This document shows positions 10,594 to 23,473 of a stretch of DNA of 64,000 nucleotides, piece by piece. The translations under genes were made by a program, and so were the position numbers. Location of the stretch: NCBI GenBank assembly GCA_902557965.1, contig CACECK010000002.1, forward strand, positions 1-64,000, read 5' to 3'. Source of the DNA: an uncultured SAR86 cluster bacterium (GTDB lineage: Bacteria; Pseudomonadota; Gammaproteobacteria; Magnimaribacterales; D2472). The notes below the pieces were generated by a model that was not told where the DNA came from, searched no databases, and was given only the letters and a program-made list of their open reading frames with translations. Position 1 is the first letter of the stretch, and the number at the start of each line of letters is the position of its first letter.

Positions 10594-11700
10594 TTATAAA
10601 GCTGTAGGAATTTGACCAAATTTTTCTAAAGGCTTCTTCATTTCAGCCCAGTCACACTCGAAATCGTCGGGAGCATTTTCATACTCTAGAAGACCAAGAG
10701 CTTCAAACTTTGGCCTGACAGTGTCAGTTAACAAACCTATTCTTGAAAGATTTGGAATTACTCTAGAGAATAAGAAATTTCTAAACATTTCAAATGATTT
10801 TGTATCCATTGCAAATTTTCTTGCCTCTTCTTCAGTCATACCAAGGAACCTTTGTTCTGCTTTAGTATTTATAAGCCTTTCTCTAGAAATTACACATGCT
10901 TCATAAGCAAATTGCGCACGTTCCTCTATTTCCTCTGGAGAAAGTGTTTTTATATATTCTTCAAGATAATTAATACCAAATGTAACGTGTCTTGCTTCAT
11001 CTCTCACTACGTAATGAAGCAATTGTTTTAATAGCGGGTCTTTTGTTATAGCTTTCAACATTTGAAAAGCCGCCAAAGCTAAACCTTCTATGATAATTTG
11101 CATGCCGATAAATTTTAAATCCCATCTTTCATCCGTCAGAATTTTATCTAGTAATAACTTAAGAGATGGATTTATAGGATAATGGATACCAATCTTTTCT
11201 TGAAGATATCTATTAAAAACCTCAACGTGCCTTGCTTCGTCAAATGTTTGAGAAGCAGCATAGAGTTTTGCATTATAAGTTGGCGCACACGATGCTAACT
11301 GGGAGGCTACCAAAAGGGCGCCTTGCTCTCCGTGCAGGAATTGACTCATAAGCTCAGCAGTTGAATGCCTGTCAAATAATATTTTTTCTTCTTCAGATAA
11401 ATTCTCGTATGCTTTTAAAGTCTCATGAGGTAATTGATCATCTGTTTCAACCAATCTTTCATCAGCAGGGTGGGTATAGTCCCAATTTAAATCAATCGAA
11501 CCATTCCAATTAAGCTCCTTTCCCAATTCATAAAGTTTTTTTATTCTATTATCAGAAATTGTGTAGTCCCAATTGTATGCACCAGTTAATGGAGTATGAA
11601 AAATCTCTACAACATCCTCAACTTGCTTTTGTGAAAGATCTAAATCCTCATCAAAATACAGCAAATCCTCAGGTGGACCTTTTTGTTCATTAATTTTCAT
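10594..11700 (-). CDS. Ferritin-like diiron protein
   Basis: 368-residue soluble protein with a four-helix ferritin-like di-metal centre. Putative ligands are Glu125 (HGEQG), Glu155 and His158 (DEARH), Glu205 (IIEG), Glu235 and His238 (second DEARH), the complete set for a carboxylate-bridged diiron site. This pattern occurs in ribonucleotide reductase R2-like and AurF-like N-oxygenases and in several uncharacterised oxygenases. The spacing favours an oxygenase or oxidase rather than an iron store, but the substrate is unknown. A 21-base inverted repeat sits 25-45 bases upstream of its ATG, and an AGAGGA ribosome site precedes the start. Its neighbours are a CobT-like VWA gene and a BaxI_1 gene. 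Confidence 0.8.
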   Translation of the reverse strand: MKINEQKGPPEDLLYFDEDLDLSQKQVEDVVEIFHTPLTGAYNWDYTISDNRIKKLYELGKELNWNGSIDLNWDYTHPADERLVETDDQLPHETLKAYENLSEEEKILFDRHSTAELMSQFLHGEQGALLVASQLASCAPTYNAKLYAASQTFDEARHVEVFNRYLQEKIGIHYPINPSLKLLLDKILTDERWDLKFIGMQIIIEGLALAAFQMLKAITKDPLLKQLLHYVVRDEARHVTFGINYLEEYIKTLSPEEIEERAQFAYEACVISRERLINTKAEQRFLGMTEEEARKFAMDTKSFEMFRNFLFSRVIPNLSRIGLLTDTVRPKFEALGLLEYENAPDDFECDWAEMKKPLEKFGQIPTAL

Positions 11701-11724
11701 GTATATATCCTCTAACTTGTTTTA

Positions 11725-11745
11725 AATGTATGCACCGCATACATT
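11725..11745 (-). promoter_or_regulatory. Perfect inverted repeat, candidate operator of the diiron gene
   Basis: AATGTATGC and GCATACATT form a perfect 9+9 inverted repeat around a 3-base centre. It lies within the 70-base gap between the CobT-like stop and the diiron protein ATG. No T tract follows in the minus-strand direction, so a terminator is unlikely. The symmetry and position suit a dimeric repressor site, but no known regulator box was recognised. Confidence 0.45.
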
Positions 11746-11770
11746 GATTAAGACTATTTTATATTATTTG

Positions 11771-13537
11771 TTAATCCTTGAAAAGCTTAGTTAGTTCCTC
11801 AAGAAGGACCTCACCTAATTCCTCAGCTCTATTAATTGTTAAGGAATTTTTATAATATTTTGTTACATCGTGTCCGATTCCGATTGCCTGCAACTCAACA
11901 GGACTTTCATTTTCAATCAATGAAATGATATCTCTTAAATGGTTGTCTAAGAAATCTTCTCTATTAGCCGAAAGGGTACTATCGTCTACTGGCGCACCAT
12001 CAGAAATTACAATTAGTATTTTTCTTTCCTCATTTCGTTTTATTAATCTTTCATGAGACCAAGCCAATGCCTCACCATCAACATTTTCTTTTAAAAGACC
12101 TTCTCGAAGCATGGCACCAAAATATCTTCTTGATCTTCGCCAACTATTATCTGCACTTTTATAAACTATATGCCTTATGTCATTTAATCTTCCAGGATTT
12201 GATCTATTTCCTTGTATATTCCAAAGTTTTTTTGAGTCTCCACCTTTCCAATGTTTTGTAGTAAAGCCTAATATTTCTGTTTTTACCTGACATCTTTCTA
12301 AAGTACTTCCTATTATGTCTGCACATATTGCAGCTAAACTAATAGACCTTCCTCTCATAGAGCCAGAATTATCAATAAGGAGAGTGACAATCGTATTTTT
12401 AAATTTATTTTCAGTTTCTTCTTTAAAACTAAGTGGATAAGTTGGATTTGCTATTACCCTGTGGAGTCTCGCATTATCAAGCATTCCTTCTTCAAGATTA
12501 TAATTCCAACTTGTATTTTGCTTGGCTAACAAGAGCCTTTGCAGTCTATTAGCTAATTTTCCAATAGTTAAAAGGTGAGGTTTTATTAGATTATCCAATT
12601 GATTTCTAAGTCTCAATGATTCATCTGAAGTGACTAGGTCTTGTGCATCAATTACTTCATCAAACTTAGTTGTATATATTGAATAGTCTTTCTTTACTTG
12701 ATTTATAAAATCATTTCTTGGATATGGAATGGCATCAATTTCTTCTTCAATTGACGTGTCATCAGTGGATTCAATTGCCTCTTGAATATCAATCTCCATA
12801 TCTCCATTAAAGTCTTTAAGATCAATGCTAGATTCATCTGAACCCTCTGTATCATTTTCTAATTCTTGATTTTCTATGTCATCGGTACTGCCAGGGGAAT
12901 CATCGAAATCTAGATTATCTTCTTCTTGTTCATAATCTTTTAAGAGTTTTATTTCTTGAAGAAATTTAATTGCAGTAGCTTCAAATTTATCTTGGTCCCT
13001 CACATTCTCAATAAGTTCTGCTTTGATTTTTTTAGTAGCCTTATTAATTTTATATTTATCACAGAAATTTTTAATAATTGTTTTAGATTCATCACTTAGA
13101 GGAAAGTTAGCTTCCTCTTTGAGCCACAAATTCACACCATGTGATAAATAATTTAATGATTTAATATCATCAATATCAAGACTTCTTTGATTTAAAAAGT
13201 CTGAAAGATTTTTTTTTGATCCTTTAAATTCTATTGAACCTAAAATCTCAACTCTTGATACTTCCAGCTCATTAAATATCATTCTTGCTGGAAGTGTAAG
13301 AGGCATTTCTTTCTTATTTTTATGAAACGTATGCCAAAAAGCTTGAAAGTCAGATTCTCCCCTCCATTTTGATAGATCCCTTGTTGATCTAGGCACTGTT
13401 GAATAAATAATATTACTTCCAGAAGGAGGTCTTTGATATAAACCTTTATTAGAGGTAAGTTTTTTGTTCTTTGAGATTGCTTTTACAGTTGAAATTGCAG
13501 CTTCGTGAAGTTTGTCTCTATTTTTTGTCCAAGCCAT
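11771..13537 (-). CDS. cobT: CobT-like VWA protein (cobaltochelatase subunit homologue)
   Basis: 588-residue homologue of CobT, which with CobS and CobN inserts cobalt in aerobic cobalamin synthesis. The N-terminal 200 residues are helical. Residues 201-270 are a strongly acidic low-complexity linker as in CobT. The C-terminal VWA domain starts near 380 with the metal-ion-dependent adhesion motif DNSGS (389-393) and includes [11 protein letters not shown]. Similarity to CobT proper runs through family-typical phrases ([20 protein letters not shown]). It starts 3 bases after the CobS-like stop, so the two are co-translated. No cobN or other cobalamin gene is in the window; its real target may differ. 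Confidence 0.82.
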   Translation of the reverse strand: MAWTKNRDKLHEAAISTVKAISKNKKLTSNKGLYQRPPSGSNIIYSTVPRSTRDLSKWRGESDFQAFWHTFHKNKKEMPLTLPARMIFNELEVSRVEILGSIEFKGSKKNLSDFLNQRSLDIDDIKSLNYLSHGVNLWLKEEANFPLSDESKTIIKNFCDKYKINKATKKIKAELIENVRDQDKFEATAIKFLQEIKLLKDYEQEEDNLDFDDSPGSTDDIENQELENDTEGSDESSIDLKDFNGDMEIDIQEAIESTDDTSIEEEIDAIPYPRNDFINQVKKDYSIYTTKFDEVIDAQDLVTSDESLRLRNQLDNLIKPHLLTIGKLANRLQRLLLAKQNTSWNYNLEEGMLDNARLHRVIANPTYPLSFKEETENKFKNTIVTLLIDNSGSMRGRSISLAAICADIIGSTLERCQVKTEILGFTTKHWKGGDSKKLWNIQGNRSNPGRLNDIRHIVYKSADNSWRRSRRYFGAMLREGLLKENVDGEALAWSHERLIKRNEERKILIVISDGAPVDDSTLSANREDFLDNHLRDIISLIENESPVELQAIGIGHDVTKYYKNSLTINRAEELGEVLLEELTKLFKD

Positions 13538-13540
13538 TGC

Positions 13541-14521
13541 TTAAGAATTAGATTCTGTATTATCTATTTCTAAATCAAAGCACCGTTGAAAATATTCTGA
13601 GATAATTGATCTCTCAACTTCATCACACTTATTTAGAAATGTAAGTTTAAAAGATGAAACAATGTCTTTAAATATTTTAAAATTTTGGCCCCAAGATATA
13701 ACAGTCCTTGGAGACATTAATGTTGAGATATCACCATTAGAAAAACCAGCTCTAGTTAAGTTTGCAAGCTTGATCATATTTTTAACAGTATCTTGATTTT
13801 TAACACCTTTAAGATTATTGAGCTTAGACATTACAACTTTAAATTCTTGATCTGGATCTAGATAATTAAGAGTTGCAAGAATATGCCATCTATCCATTTG
13901 CCCTTGATTAATTTGCTGAGTTCCATGATATAAGCCGGTCATATCGCCAAGACCAACCGTATTTGTTGTTGCAAACAATCGAAATGAGCTATGCGGTTCT
14001 AATATTTTATTTTGATCTAATAGAGTTAACTTGCCTTCAACTTCAAGGATCCTTTGGATCACAAACATAACATCAGGCCTTCCTGCATCGTATTCATCAA
14101 ATACCAGTGCAACTGGATTTTGTATAGACCAAGGAAGTAATCCTTCTTGAAATTCAGTAATCTGCTTACCGTCGTTAAGTTTAATTGCGTCTTTGCCTAG
14201 AAGATCAATTCGACTTATGTGGCTATCAAGATTAATTCTTACACATGGCCAGTTTAATCTAGCTGCAATTTGTTCAATATGTGTTGACTTACCGGTGCCA
14301 TGAAAACCTTGTACCATGACTCTTCTGTTATGTTCAAAGCCAGCTAAGATAGATAAAGTAGTGTCTTTATCAAAGACATAACTTTCATCGACCTGAGGTA
14401 CCCAATCTGTTTTGTCCTTATACCCTCTAACAACTAGATCAGAATCAATATTAAAGACCTTAGCAACATCAATCTTTGCATCAGGTTTTTTTGGTAAATC
14501 TATAGTTTTATTTATTGTCAT
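13541..14521 (-). CDS. cobS: CobS-like AAA+ ATPase (cobaltochelatase subunit homologue)
   Basis: 326-residue AAA+ ATPase closely resembling CobS. Residues 1-50 match the CobS N-terminal region (KVFNIDSDLVVRGY). Walker A GFHGTGKST is at 72-80, Walker B ALVFDEYD at 138-145, and the sensor region FATTNTVGLGD follows. The phrase DRWHILATLNYL is also typical of CobS. Such ATPases drive substrate remodelling through a VWA partner, here the CobT-like gene 3 bases downstream. It is the first gene of the minus-strand array and is divergent from the SDR gene across a 107-base gap. Whether it works in cobalt chelation is doubtful without CobN. Confidence 0.85.
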   Translation of the reverse strand: MTINKTIDLPKKPDAKIDVAKVFNIDSDLVVRGYKDKTDWVPQVDESYVFDKDTTLSILAGFEHNRRVMVQGFHGTGKSTHIEQIAARLNWPCVRINLDSHISRIDLLGKDAIKLNDGKQITEFQEGLLPWSIQNPVALVFDEYDAGRPDVMFVIQRILEVEGKLTLLDQNKILEPHSSFRLFATTNTVGLGDMTGLYHGTQQINQGQMDRWHILATLNYLDPDQEFKVVMSKLNNLKGVKNQDTVKNMIKLANLTRAGFSNGDISTLMSPRTVISWGQNFKIFKDIVSSFKLTFLNKCDEVERSIISEYFQRCFDLEIDNTESNS

Positions 14522-14594
14522 AGTAAATCAATAGTTTTGGATTGCATATCCTACCTTTTGGAGGTTTAAAGTTCTAGTTTTTTTGTAAACAATG

Positions 14595-14609
14595 TAAGAT
14601 GTTATCTTA
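14595..14609. promoter_or_regulatory. Short inverted repeat in the cobS / SDR divergent promoter region
   Basis: TAAGAT and ATCTTA flank a GTT centre, 20 bases upstream of the SDR start in the 107-base divergent gap (14522-14628). It could be an operator for the plus-strand transcript. A 6+6 repeat in AT-rich DNA can arise by chance, so support is weak. Confidence 0.25.
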
Positions 14610-14628
14610 TTTTAATTATATATTTATT

Positions 14629-15384
14629 ATGAGTGAAAGACTAAAAGATAAAGTGGCATTAATTACTGGCGCAGCTCAAGGTTTAGGAAAAGAGATGGCA
14701 AGATCCATGATATCAGAGGGCGCTGAAGTATTCATAAGCGATATTAATCAGGATCAGTTAGACGAGACTGTTACAGAGTTGTCATGTTCAGGTATTAGTC
14801 TTGACGTAACAAAATCAGAAGATTGGGAAAAAGCAGTTGCACATATTAAAGATAAATCAGGTTCATTAAATATATTGGTTAACAATGCCGGCATTGGTAA
14901 TGGTGGTGATATCGAGTCTACTGATATGGATACATGGAGATTAGTGCATAACGTAAATTTAGATTCAGTATTTCTAGGTTGTAAATATTCTCTTCCGCTT
15001 ATGAGAGATTCCGGAAATGGCTCAATTATTAATATTTCATCAATGTCTGGCATTGTTGCATCCCATAATACGTCTGCTTATAACTCATCCAAAGCAGCAG
15101 TAAGGCATTTATCAAAATCAATCGCATTACATTGTGCAAAATCTACTAACTTAGTTCGATGTAATTCAATCCATCCAGTCTTTACAAGAACAGCAATGGT
15201 GCAAAGCATGATTGATGCAGCGCCGGAGCGAGACATCGAACAGAAACTCATACAACAAATACCCATTAGAAAACTTGCTGAACCAATTGATATAGCAAAT
15301 GCAGCTATATTTCTTGCATCAGATGAATCATCCTTTATAACTGGTACAGAACTTCTAATTGATGGGGGCCTCAGCGCAACTTAA
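14629..15384 (+). CDS. Short-chain dehydrogenase/reductase
   Basis: 251-residue NAD(P)-dependent oxidoreductase of the classical SDR family. It has TGAAQGLG (13-20) for cofactor binding, ISD with an acidic residue after the second strand suggesting NAD preference, NNAG, a catalytic Ser in NISSMSG, and the Tyr-x3-Lys pair in YNSSK. The C-terminus FITGTELLIDGG is usual for the family. The start at 14629 leaves the standard N-terminus (MSERLKDKVALITG); an upstream ATG at 14599 would add ten hydrophobic residues. It resembles cyclic-alcohol or hydroxysteroid dehydrogenases, but the substrate is not known. The thioesterase gene follows 4 bases later. Confidence 0.88.
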   Translation: MSERLKDKVALITGAAQGLGKEMARSMISEGAEVFISDINQDQLDETVTELSCSGISLDVTKSEDWEKAVAHIKDKSGSLNILVNNAGIGNGGDIESTDMDTWRLVHNVNLDSVFLGCKYSLPLMRDSGNGSIINISSMSGIVASHNTSAYNSSKAAVRHLSKSIALHCAKSTNLVRCNSIHPVFTRTAMVQSMIDAAPERDIEQKLIQQIPIRKLAEPIDIANAAIFLASDESSFITGTELLIDGGLSAT

Positions 15385-15388
15385 TAAC

Positions 15389-16260
15389 ATGAGTAATAAA
15401 TCAGTTTTATCAAAATCTTTGCAACTATTTGATTTAGAAAAAGTTGATAGAGATATTTTTAGTTGGAATGGAACTAACGTAGGTTACAAGCGAATATTTG
15501 GCGGACAAGTAATGGCTCAAACCCTTATAGCTGCATATAAAACTGTTGAAGTAGAGCATTTTGCTCATTCATTTCATTCATATTTTCTAAGGCCGGGCGA
15601 TATGAAAAAATCAATTACTTTTACTGTAGATAGAATAAGAGATGGTAAAAGCTTCACCACAAGAAGTGTAAAAGCAATTCAGGATGGGGAAGCTATTTTT
15701 AATTGTTCAATTTCGTTTCAGAAAAGAGAAAAGGGCCTAGAGCATCAAATTGAGATGCCTGATGTTCCAGAGCCTGAATCATTAAAAAGTGAGCAAGAAA
15801 TAAGAGAAGAGATTTTAAAAGAATTGAATATGAAAAAAGAGGACATGCCTATGTTCATTAAACAAAGAGAGATAGAAATGCGGCCAGTTGAGGAGCAAAA
15901 TTACTTTAAACCCGAGAGAATGCCGCCTTATAAAAATACATGGATAAAAACGGACGGCAGTCTTCCTGATGACCAAATAATCCAGCAAGCCTTCCTTCTA
16001 TATATTTCTGATATGGGCCTTCTTGGCGCAGCAAATAATTCTGTGGGCGTTAACTTTCTTACAAAGAACCTTCAGAACGCTAGCCTTGATCATGCAATGT
16101 GGTTTCATAGAAAACTTAGTCTTGATGGATGGTTTCTTTATAGTATTGATAGTCCAGTAACAAGAAATGCAAGAGGTTTTTCTAGGGGCTCTATTTTTTC
16201 CAGAGACGGCGAGTTAATTGCATCATGTACTCAAGAGGGCTTGATAAGGCTTTGGGAAGA

Positions 16261-16264
<4 letters not shown>
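15389..16264 (+). CDS. tesB: Acyl-CoA thioesterase II (TesB-like)
   Basis: Hydrolyses acyl-CoA to free fatty acid and CoA. The 291-residue protein has the double-hotdog fold. The N-terminal signature GGQVMAQ is present, and the catalytic trio lies in the second hotdog: Asp in LDHAMWFH, Thr/Ser in SPVTRNARGF, and Gln in CTQEGLIR. The start at 15389 is preferred because it follows the SDR stop by 4 bases; an upstream ATG at 15359 would lie inside the SDR gene. With the SDR it forms a two-gene unit, possibly in lipid or steroid breakdown (inference). It is convergent with hemE and overlaps it by 4 bases. Confidence 0.9.
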
Positions 16265-19045
<2,781 letters not shown>

Positions 19046-22000
19046 ATGCCAAAACTTTATAAAAAAGACTATTTCAAAGACAATTGCGGCTTTGGATTGA
19101 TTGCCAATATTGAAGGCAAGTCATCAAGAAAAATTGTTCTAGATTCAATAAATGCTCTTGAAAGCATGACTCATAGAGGTGGTATTGGCTCTGATGGTAA
19201 AACAGGAGATGGATGCGGCTTACTTCTTCAACTTAACAATGAATTTTTTATTAGAACGCTCTCAAGTGAGCAAGGCATTGACCTTTCAGATAGATTTGCT
19301 GTTGGGCAATTATTCTTTTTTGAAGAGCTTGAAAAAATTGAAAATAAGATTCGTAAAATTGTCTTAAAAGAAGGTTTAAAATTAAAAGCTATTAGAACCG
19401 TTCCAGTTAATAAAAATATTCTTGGAAGTATAGCCTTAGATTGCATACCTAACATTTACCAAATTTTTTTAGAGCCAAAAAATAAAGGTATGAGTAATTC
19501 TGAATTTGAAACAGCGTTACTTCAATCAAGAAAGTTTATTGAAGAAATATTCTTGGATGATGAAAAGCTTTATTTTTGTAGTCTATCTTCCAAAACCATA
19601 GTTTATAAAGGGTTGATGCTTCCAAAAGATATTGAAAGTTTTTACATTGATTTCCAATCAAAATACTTTAAATCATCGATTTGTGTTTTTCATCAAAGAT
19701 TTTCTACTAACACAAGTCCGAAATGGCATCTTGCTCAACCTTTTAGATTATTGGCGCATAACGGAGAGATTAATGCCATCAGAGGCAATAGAAATTGGTC
19801 AAAAGCAAGATCAAATGTTTTCGTAACACCAAAGATCCCTAAAATACAAAAATTTAAACAAGTTATAAATGAAACTGGCTCAGATTCTTCTGCTTTGGAT
19901 AACATGATTGAAGTATTGGTCACAGGCGGAATAAATATTTTTAAATCCATAAGAATGCTTTTGCCTCCTGCATGGCAAAATGCTCAACTCTTGGATCCCG
20001 ATATCAGAAGTTTCCATGAATACAATTCAATGCATATGGAGCCATGGGATGGACCAGCTGGTATTGTCATGTCAGACGGCAAATGGGCAATTTGTGTGCT
20101 TGACAGGAATGGCCTTAGACCAGCCAGATATCAGATTGATAAATTCAATAACATTACAATAGCTTCAGAAACTGGTGTAAATCCAATTAGTGAAAAAGAT
20201 ATTGTTTCTAAGGGAAGACTATCACCAGGAGGTATGTTGGCTGTAGATACCGCAGCAGGTGATATTTTTTCAGAGAAAGATATAGATGAAAAACTAAAAC
20301 AAATTGCACCCTATAGAAAATGGCTCAATGATAATGCAATTTATATAGAGTCAAGTTTAGATACTTATGAGGGACCAGGCCTAAAAAAGGTCACTCCTGA
20401 AGAATTTAACATATCTTCAAAATTATTTTTACTATACAAAGAAGAAAGGACTTCTGTAATAAAGCCACTTGCTGTTAACTCTCAAGAGGGAACTGGATCT
20501 ATGGGTGACGACACTGCATTGGCAGTCATGAGCAAGATGCATAGACAGATCTATGATTATTTCAGACAGCAATTTGCTCAGGTAACCAACCCTCCAATTG
20601 ATTCGTTAAGAGAAGCTAGCGTCATGTCACTAGAAACCTGTTTTGGTCCTGAATTAAATATATTTAATGAAAGTGAACAACATGCGAAACGATTAGTTAC
20701 AACTTCACCGGTATTATCTTATAAAAAACTCCAATCGATTCTATTAAACCCATACTTTAAGTGTCATGAAATTAAACTCACATACAATAAAAAAGATAAC
20801 CTTGAGCATGCTCTTAAATTGCTTCAAAAAAAAGCAGTAAGCAGTATAAATAAAGGAAACACTATAATTCATTTAGATGAATCTCTTCCTAGTAAAAATT
20901 ACTTACCAATAAATGCATTGCTTGCTGTTGGTTGCGTTCATCAAAAACTTGTTGAATTAGGCTTACGATCAAGGGCTAATATTATAGTTACTTCATCTTC
21001 TGCCAGGGACACACATCAGATAGCATGTTTAATTGGTTTTGGAGCTACTGCTGTTTATCCTACTCTTGCGTATCAAACAATCCTTGATTTAACTCAAAGA
21101 AATGAGCTCAATGGTTCCCCACATGAAAATTGCGCTAAATATAGAAAAGGAATAAACAAAGGACTCCTCAAAATTATTTCTAAAATGGGTATTTCGACAA
21201 TTTCAAGCTATAGAGGATCACAACTTTTTGAAATCGTTGGGTTAAGCAAAGAGGTTGTCGATTTATGCTTTACAAATACAGAAAGCAGAATCGAAGGCAA
21301 AAGTATTAAAGATCTTGATAAGGAAAATAAAGCGCTGAACAAATACGCACGGTCAAACCTTTCAGAAATAAATGTTGGCGGGCTACTCAAATACGTTCAT
21401 GGTGGCGAATATCACACTTATAATCCTGAAATTGTAAAAAAACTTCAAGAAGCTGTTTCCACTGGAAACCAAAAAATATACAACGAATACGCAGACTTAG
21501 TTGATAAGAGGCCACCAGCTATGCTTCGTGATTTGTTAGAGATCAAAAAGGTTGATACAAAAAAAGAAGTTGAAGCTGAACCAGTGAGCAAACTTATTAA
21601 AAGATTTGATTCTGCAGGGATGAGCCTTGGTTCATTATCTCCAAAGGCTCACGAAACACTTGCTGAAGCAATGAACACTATGGGTGCAAGATCAAATTCT
21701 GGAGAAGGTGGAGAAGGTAAACATCGATATGGTACTTTAAAAATGTCAAAGATAAAGCAAATCGCTTCTGGTAGATTTGGTGTAACTCCACATTACTTAG
21801 TAAATGCAGAAGTTTTACAAATAAAAATTGCTCAAGGCGCTAAACCTGGTGAGGGTGGACAATTACCAGGCGGAAAAGTAAATAATTTAATTGCTGAACT
21901 TAGGTATTCAACTCCAGGCATTACTTTAATATCTCCACCACCTCATCATGATATTTATTCTATTGAGGACTTAGCCCAATTAATTTATGACCTGAAGCAA

Positions 22001-23473
22001 GTAAATCCAAATGCTTTAGTCTCTGTTAAGCTTGTTTCAGAGCCAGGAGTTGGAACAATAGCTGCTGGTGTTGCAAAAGCATACGCTGATCTAATTACCA
22101 TTTCTGGTCATGATGGTGGTACAGGCGCAAGTCCACTAACATCAATAAGATACGCTGGTTCTCCTTGGGAATTAGGCCTATCAGAAGCTCATCAAACTCT
22201 TAGGGATGCTGGTCTGAGACATAAAATAAGACTTCAAACAGATGGAGGAATGAAGACTGGTTTAGATGTTATTAAAGCAGCCATCTTAGGAGCAGAATCA
22301 TTTGGATTTGGAACTGGGCCTATGATATCTATGGGCTGCAAGTATTTAAGAATATGCCATCTAAATAATTGTGCTACCGGTGTAGCTACGCAAAGAAAAG
22401 ATCTTATCAATCAACACTTCATTGGAGAGAAAGAAAAAGTAATTAATTATTTTCAATTTATTGCAAATGACGTCAGAGAGCATTTAAAAGAAATGGGGGT
22501 TTCAAAATTAGAAGATTTAATTGGCCAAACTCAGTATTTAAAGATGGCTAATCAAATAGAAAGTCAGTATAAAAATATTGATTTATCAGGATTACTTGAA
22601 AAAGATGAAACAAATAAAGAACCACATTTTTGCACTGTAGAAAAAAATGAACCATGGGATCAGGGCATTCTTGCAAAAAAAATATTAAAGCAATCTAAGA
22701 AATTAATTGATGGTGAAAAAAAAGGAACACTAAATTTTCAAATTACGAATATGGATCGATCAATTGGAGCAAGTATTTCTGGATACATTGCTACAAAATA
22801 TGGTGAAGAAGGACTACCAAAACCACTATCACTTAAGTTCAAAGGATCTGCTGGTCAAAGTTTTGGATGCTGGAATGCCAATAATTTAAATTTGATTTTG
22901 GATGGCGATGCTAATGATTATGTTGGAAAGGGTTTAAATGGGGGAAGAATAGTAATCAAAAATGACTCTGACTATGCATATGGTAAAAATACTGTTCTTG
23001 CAGGCAATACTTGCCTATATGGAGCGACTGGTGGCGAGTTATATGTATCTGGTTCTGTAGGAGAAAGATTTGCGGTTAGAAATTCAGGTGCAAAAGCTGT
23101 TATAGAAGGATCTGGAGATCATTGTTGTGAGTATATGACAGGTGGACATATAACAGTTCTTGGATCTGTTGGTTTAAATTTTGGTGCTGGTATGACAGGA
23201 GGTTTTGCATATGTTCTTGATGAAGATAGAACTTTTTTTGATAAATGCAACAGAGGCCTAGTCAACCTTGAACGGATTTCTACTGAAGAGATGCAACCCC
23301 ATAGAAAGCACCTAAAAGAAATCTTAGAAAAACATCACAAATATACTAAAAGTCCAAAAGCTAAAGATATACTTAACGATTTTGAAAGGTATGAACCTTT
23401 CTTTTGGTTGGTAATTCCTGCAGCTTCAAATATTCAGGACTTATTAAAAGCAACCACAGCTAATGCTGCGTAG
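19046..23473 (+). CDS. gltB: Glutamate synthase large subunit GltB
   Basis: Makes glutamate from glutamine and 2-oxoglutarate. 1475 residues, matching the gammaproteobacterial enzyme. The N-terminal glutaminase domain starts at Cys14 (NCGFGLIAN) after a short propeptide; Cys14 should become the free nucleophile after processing. HQRFSTNTSPKW and LAHNGEINAIRGN follow. The FMN and synthase domain is at about 830-1200 (GEGGEGKHRYG, GAKPGEGGQLPG), with the 3Fe-4S cysteines in CKYLRICHLNNC. The C-terminal beta-helix domain carries G-x-x-G repeats (GKGLNGGRIVI). The gene is divergent from gltD rather than in the usual gltBD order, and its stop abuts the convergent aroB stop. Confidence 0.98.
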   Translation: MPKLYKKDYFKDNCGFGLIANIEGKSSRKIVLDSINALESMTHRGGIGSDGKTGDGCGLLLQLNNEFFIRTLSSEQGIDLSDRFAVGQLFFFEELEKIENKIRKIVLKEGLKLKAIRTVPVNKNILGSIALDCIPNIYQIFLEPKNKGMSNSEFETALLQSRKFIEEIFLDDEKLYFCSLSSKTIVYKGLMLPKDIESFYIDFQSKYFKSSICVFHQRFSTNTSPKWHLAQPFRLLAHNGEINAIRGNRNWSKARSNVFVTPKIPKIQKFKQVINETGSDSSALDNMIEVLVTGGINIFKSIRMLLPPAWQNAQLLDPDIRSFHEYNSMHMEPWDGPAGIVMSDGKWAICVLDRNGLRPARYQIDKFNNITIASETGVNPISEKDIVSKGRLSPGGMLAVDTAAGDIFSEKDIDEKLKQIAPYRKWLNDNAIYIESSLDTYEGPGLKKVTPEEFNISSKLFLLYKEERTSVIKPLAVNSQEGTGSMGDDTALAVMSKMHRQIYDYFRQQFAQVTNPPIDSLREASVMSLETCFGPELNIFNESEQHAKRLVTTSPVLSYKKLQSILLNPYFKCHEIKLTYNKKDNLEHALKLLQKKAVSSINKGNTIIHLDESLPSKNYLPINALLAVGCVHQKLVELGLRSRANIIVTSSSARDTHQIACLIGFGATAVYPTLAYQTILDLTQRNELNGSPHENCAKYRKGINKGLLKIISKMGISTISSYRGSQLFEIVGLSKEVVDLCFTNTESRIEGKSIKDLDKENKALNKYARSNLSEINVGGLLKYVHGGEYHTYNPEIVKKLQEAVSTGNQKIYNEYADLVDKRPPAMLRDLLEIKKVDTKKEVEAEPVSKLIKRFDSAGMSLGSLSPKAHETLAEAMNTMGARSNSGEGGEGKHRYGTLKMSKIKQIASGRFGVTPHYLVNAEVLQIKIAQGAKPGEGGQLPGGKVNNLIAELRYSTPGITLISPPPHHDIYSIEDLAQLIYDLKQVNPNALVSVKLVSEPGVGTIAAGVAKAYADLITISGHDGGTGASPLTSIRYAGSPWELGLSEAHQTLRDAGLRHKIRLQTDGGMKTGLDVIKAAILGAESFGFGTGPMISMGCKYLRICHLNNCATGVATQRKDLINQHFIGEKEKVINYFQFIANDVREHLKEMGVSKLEDLIGQTQYLKMANQIESQYKNIDLSGLLEKDETNKEPHFCTVEKNEPWDQGILAKKILKQSKKLIDGEKKGTLNFQITNMDRSIGASISGYIATKYGEEGLPKPLSLKFKGSAGQSFGCWNANNLNLILDGDANDYVGKGLNGGRIVIKNDSDYAYGKNTVLAGNTCLYGATGGELYVSGSVGERFAVRNSGAKAVIEGSGDHCCEYMTGGHITVLGSVGLNFGAGMTGGFAYVLDEDRTFFDKCNRGLVNLERISTEEMQPHRKHLKEILEKHHKYTKSPKAKDILNDFERYEPFFWLVIPAASNIQDLLKATTANAA

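Noticed and set aside
15359-15388. Longer TesB start at 15359.
   Set aside because: It lies inside the SDR coding region and adds residues not typical of TesB; 15389 follows the SDR stop directly.
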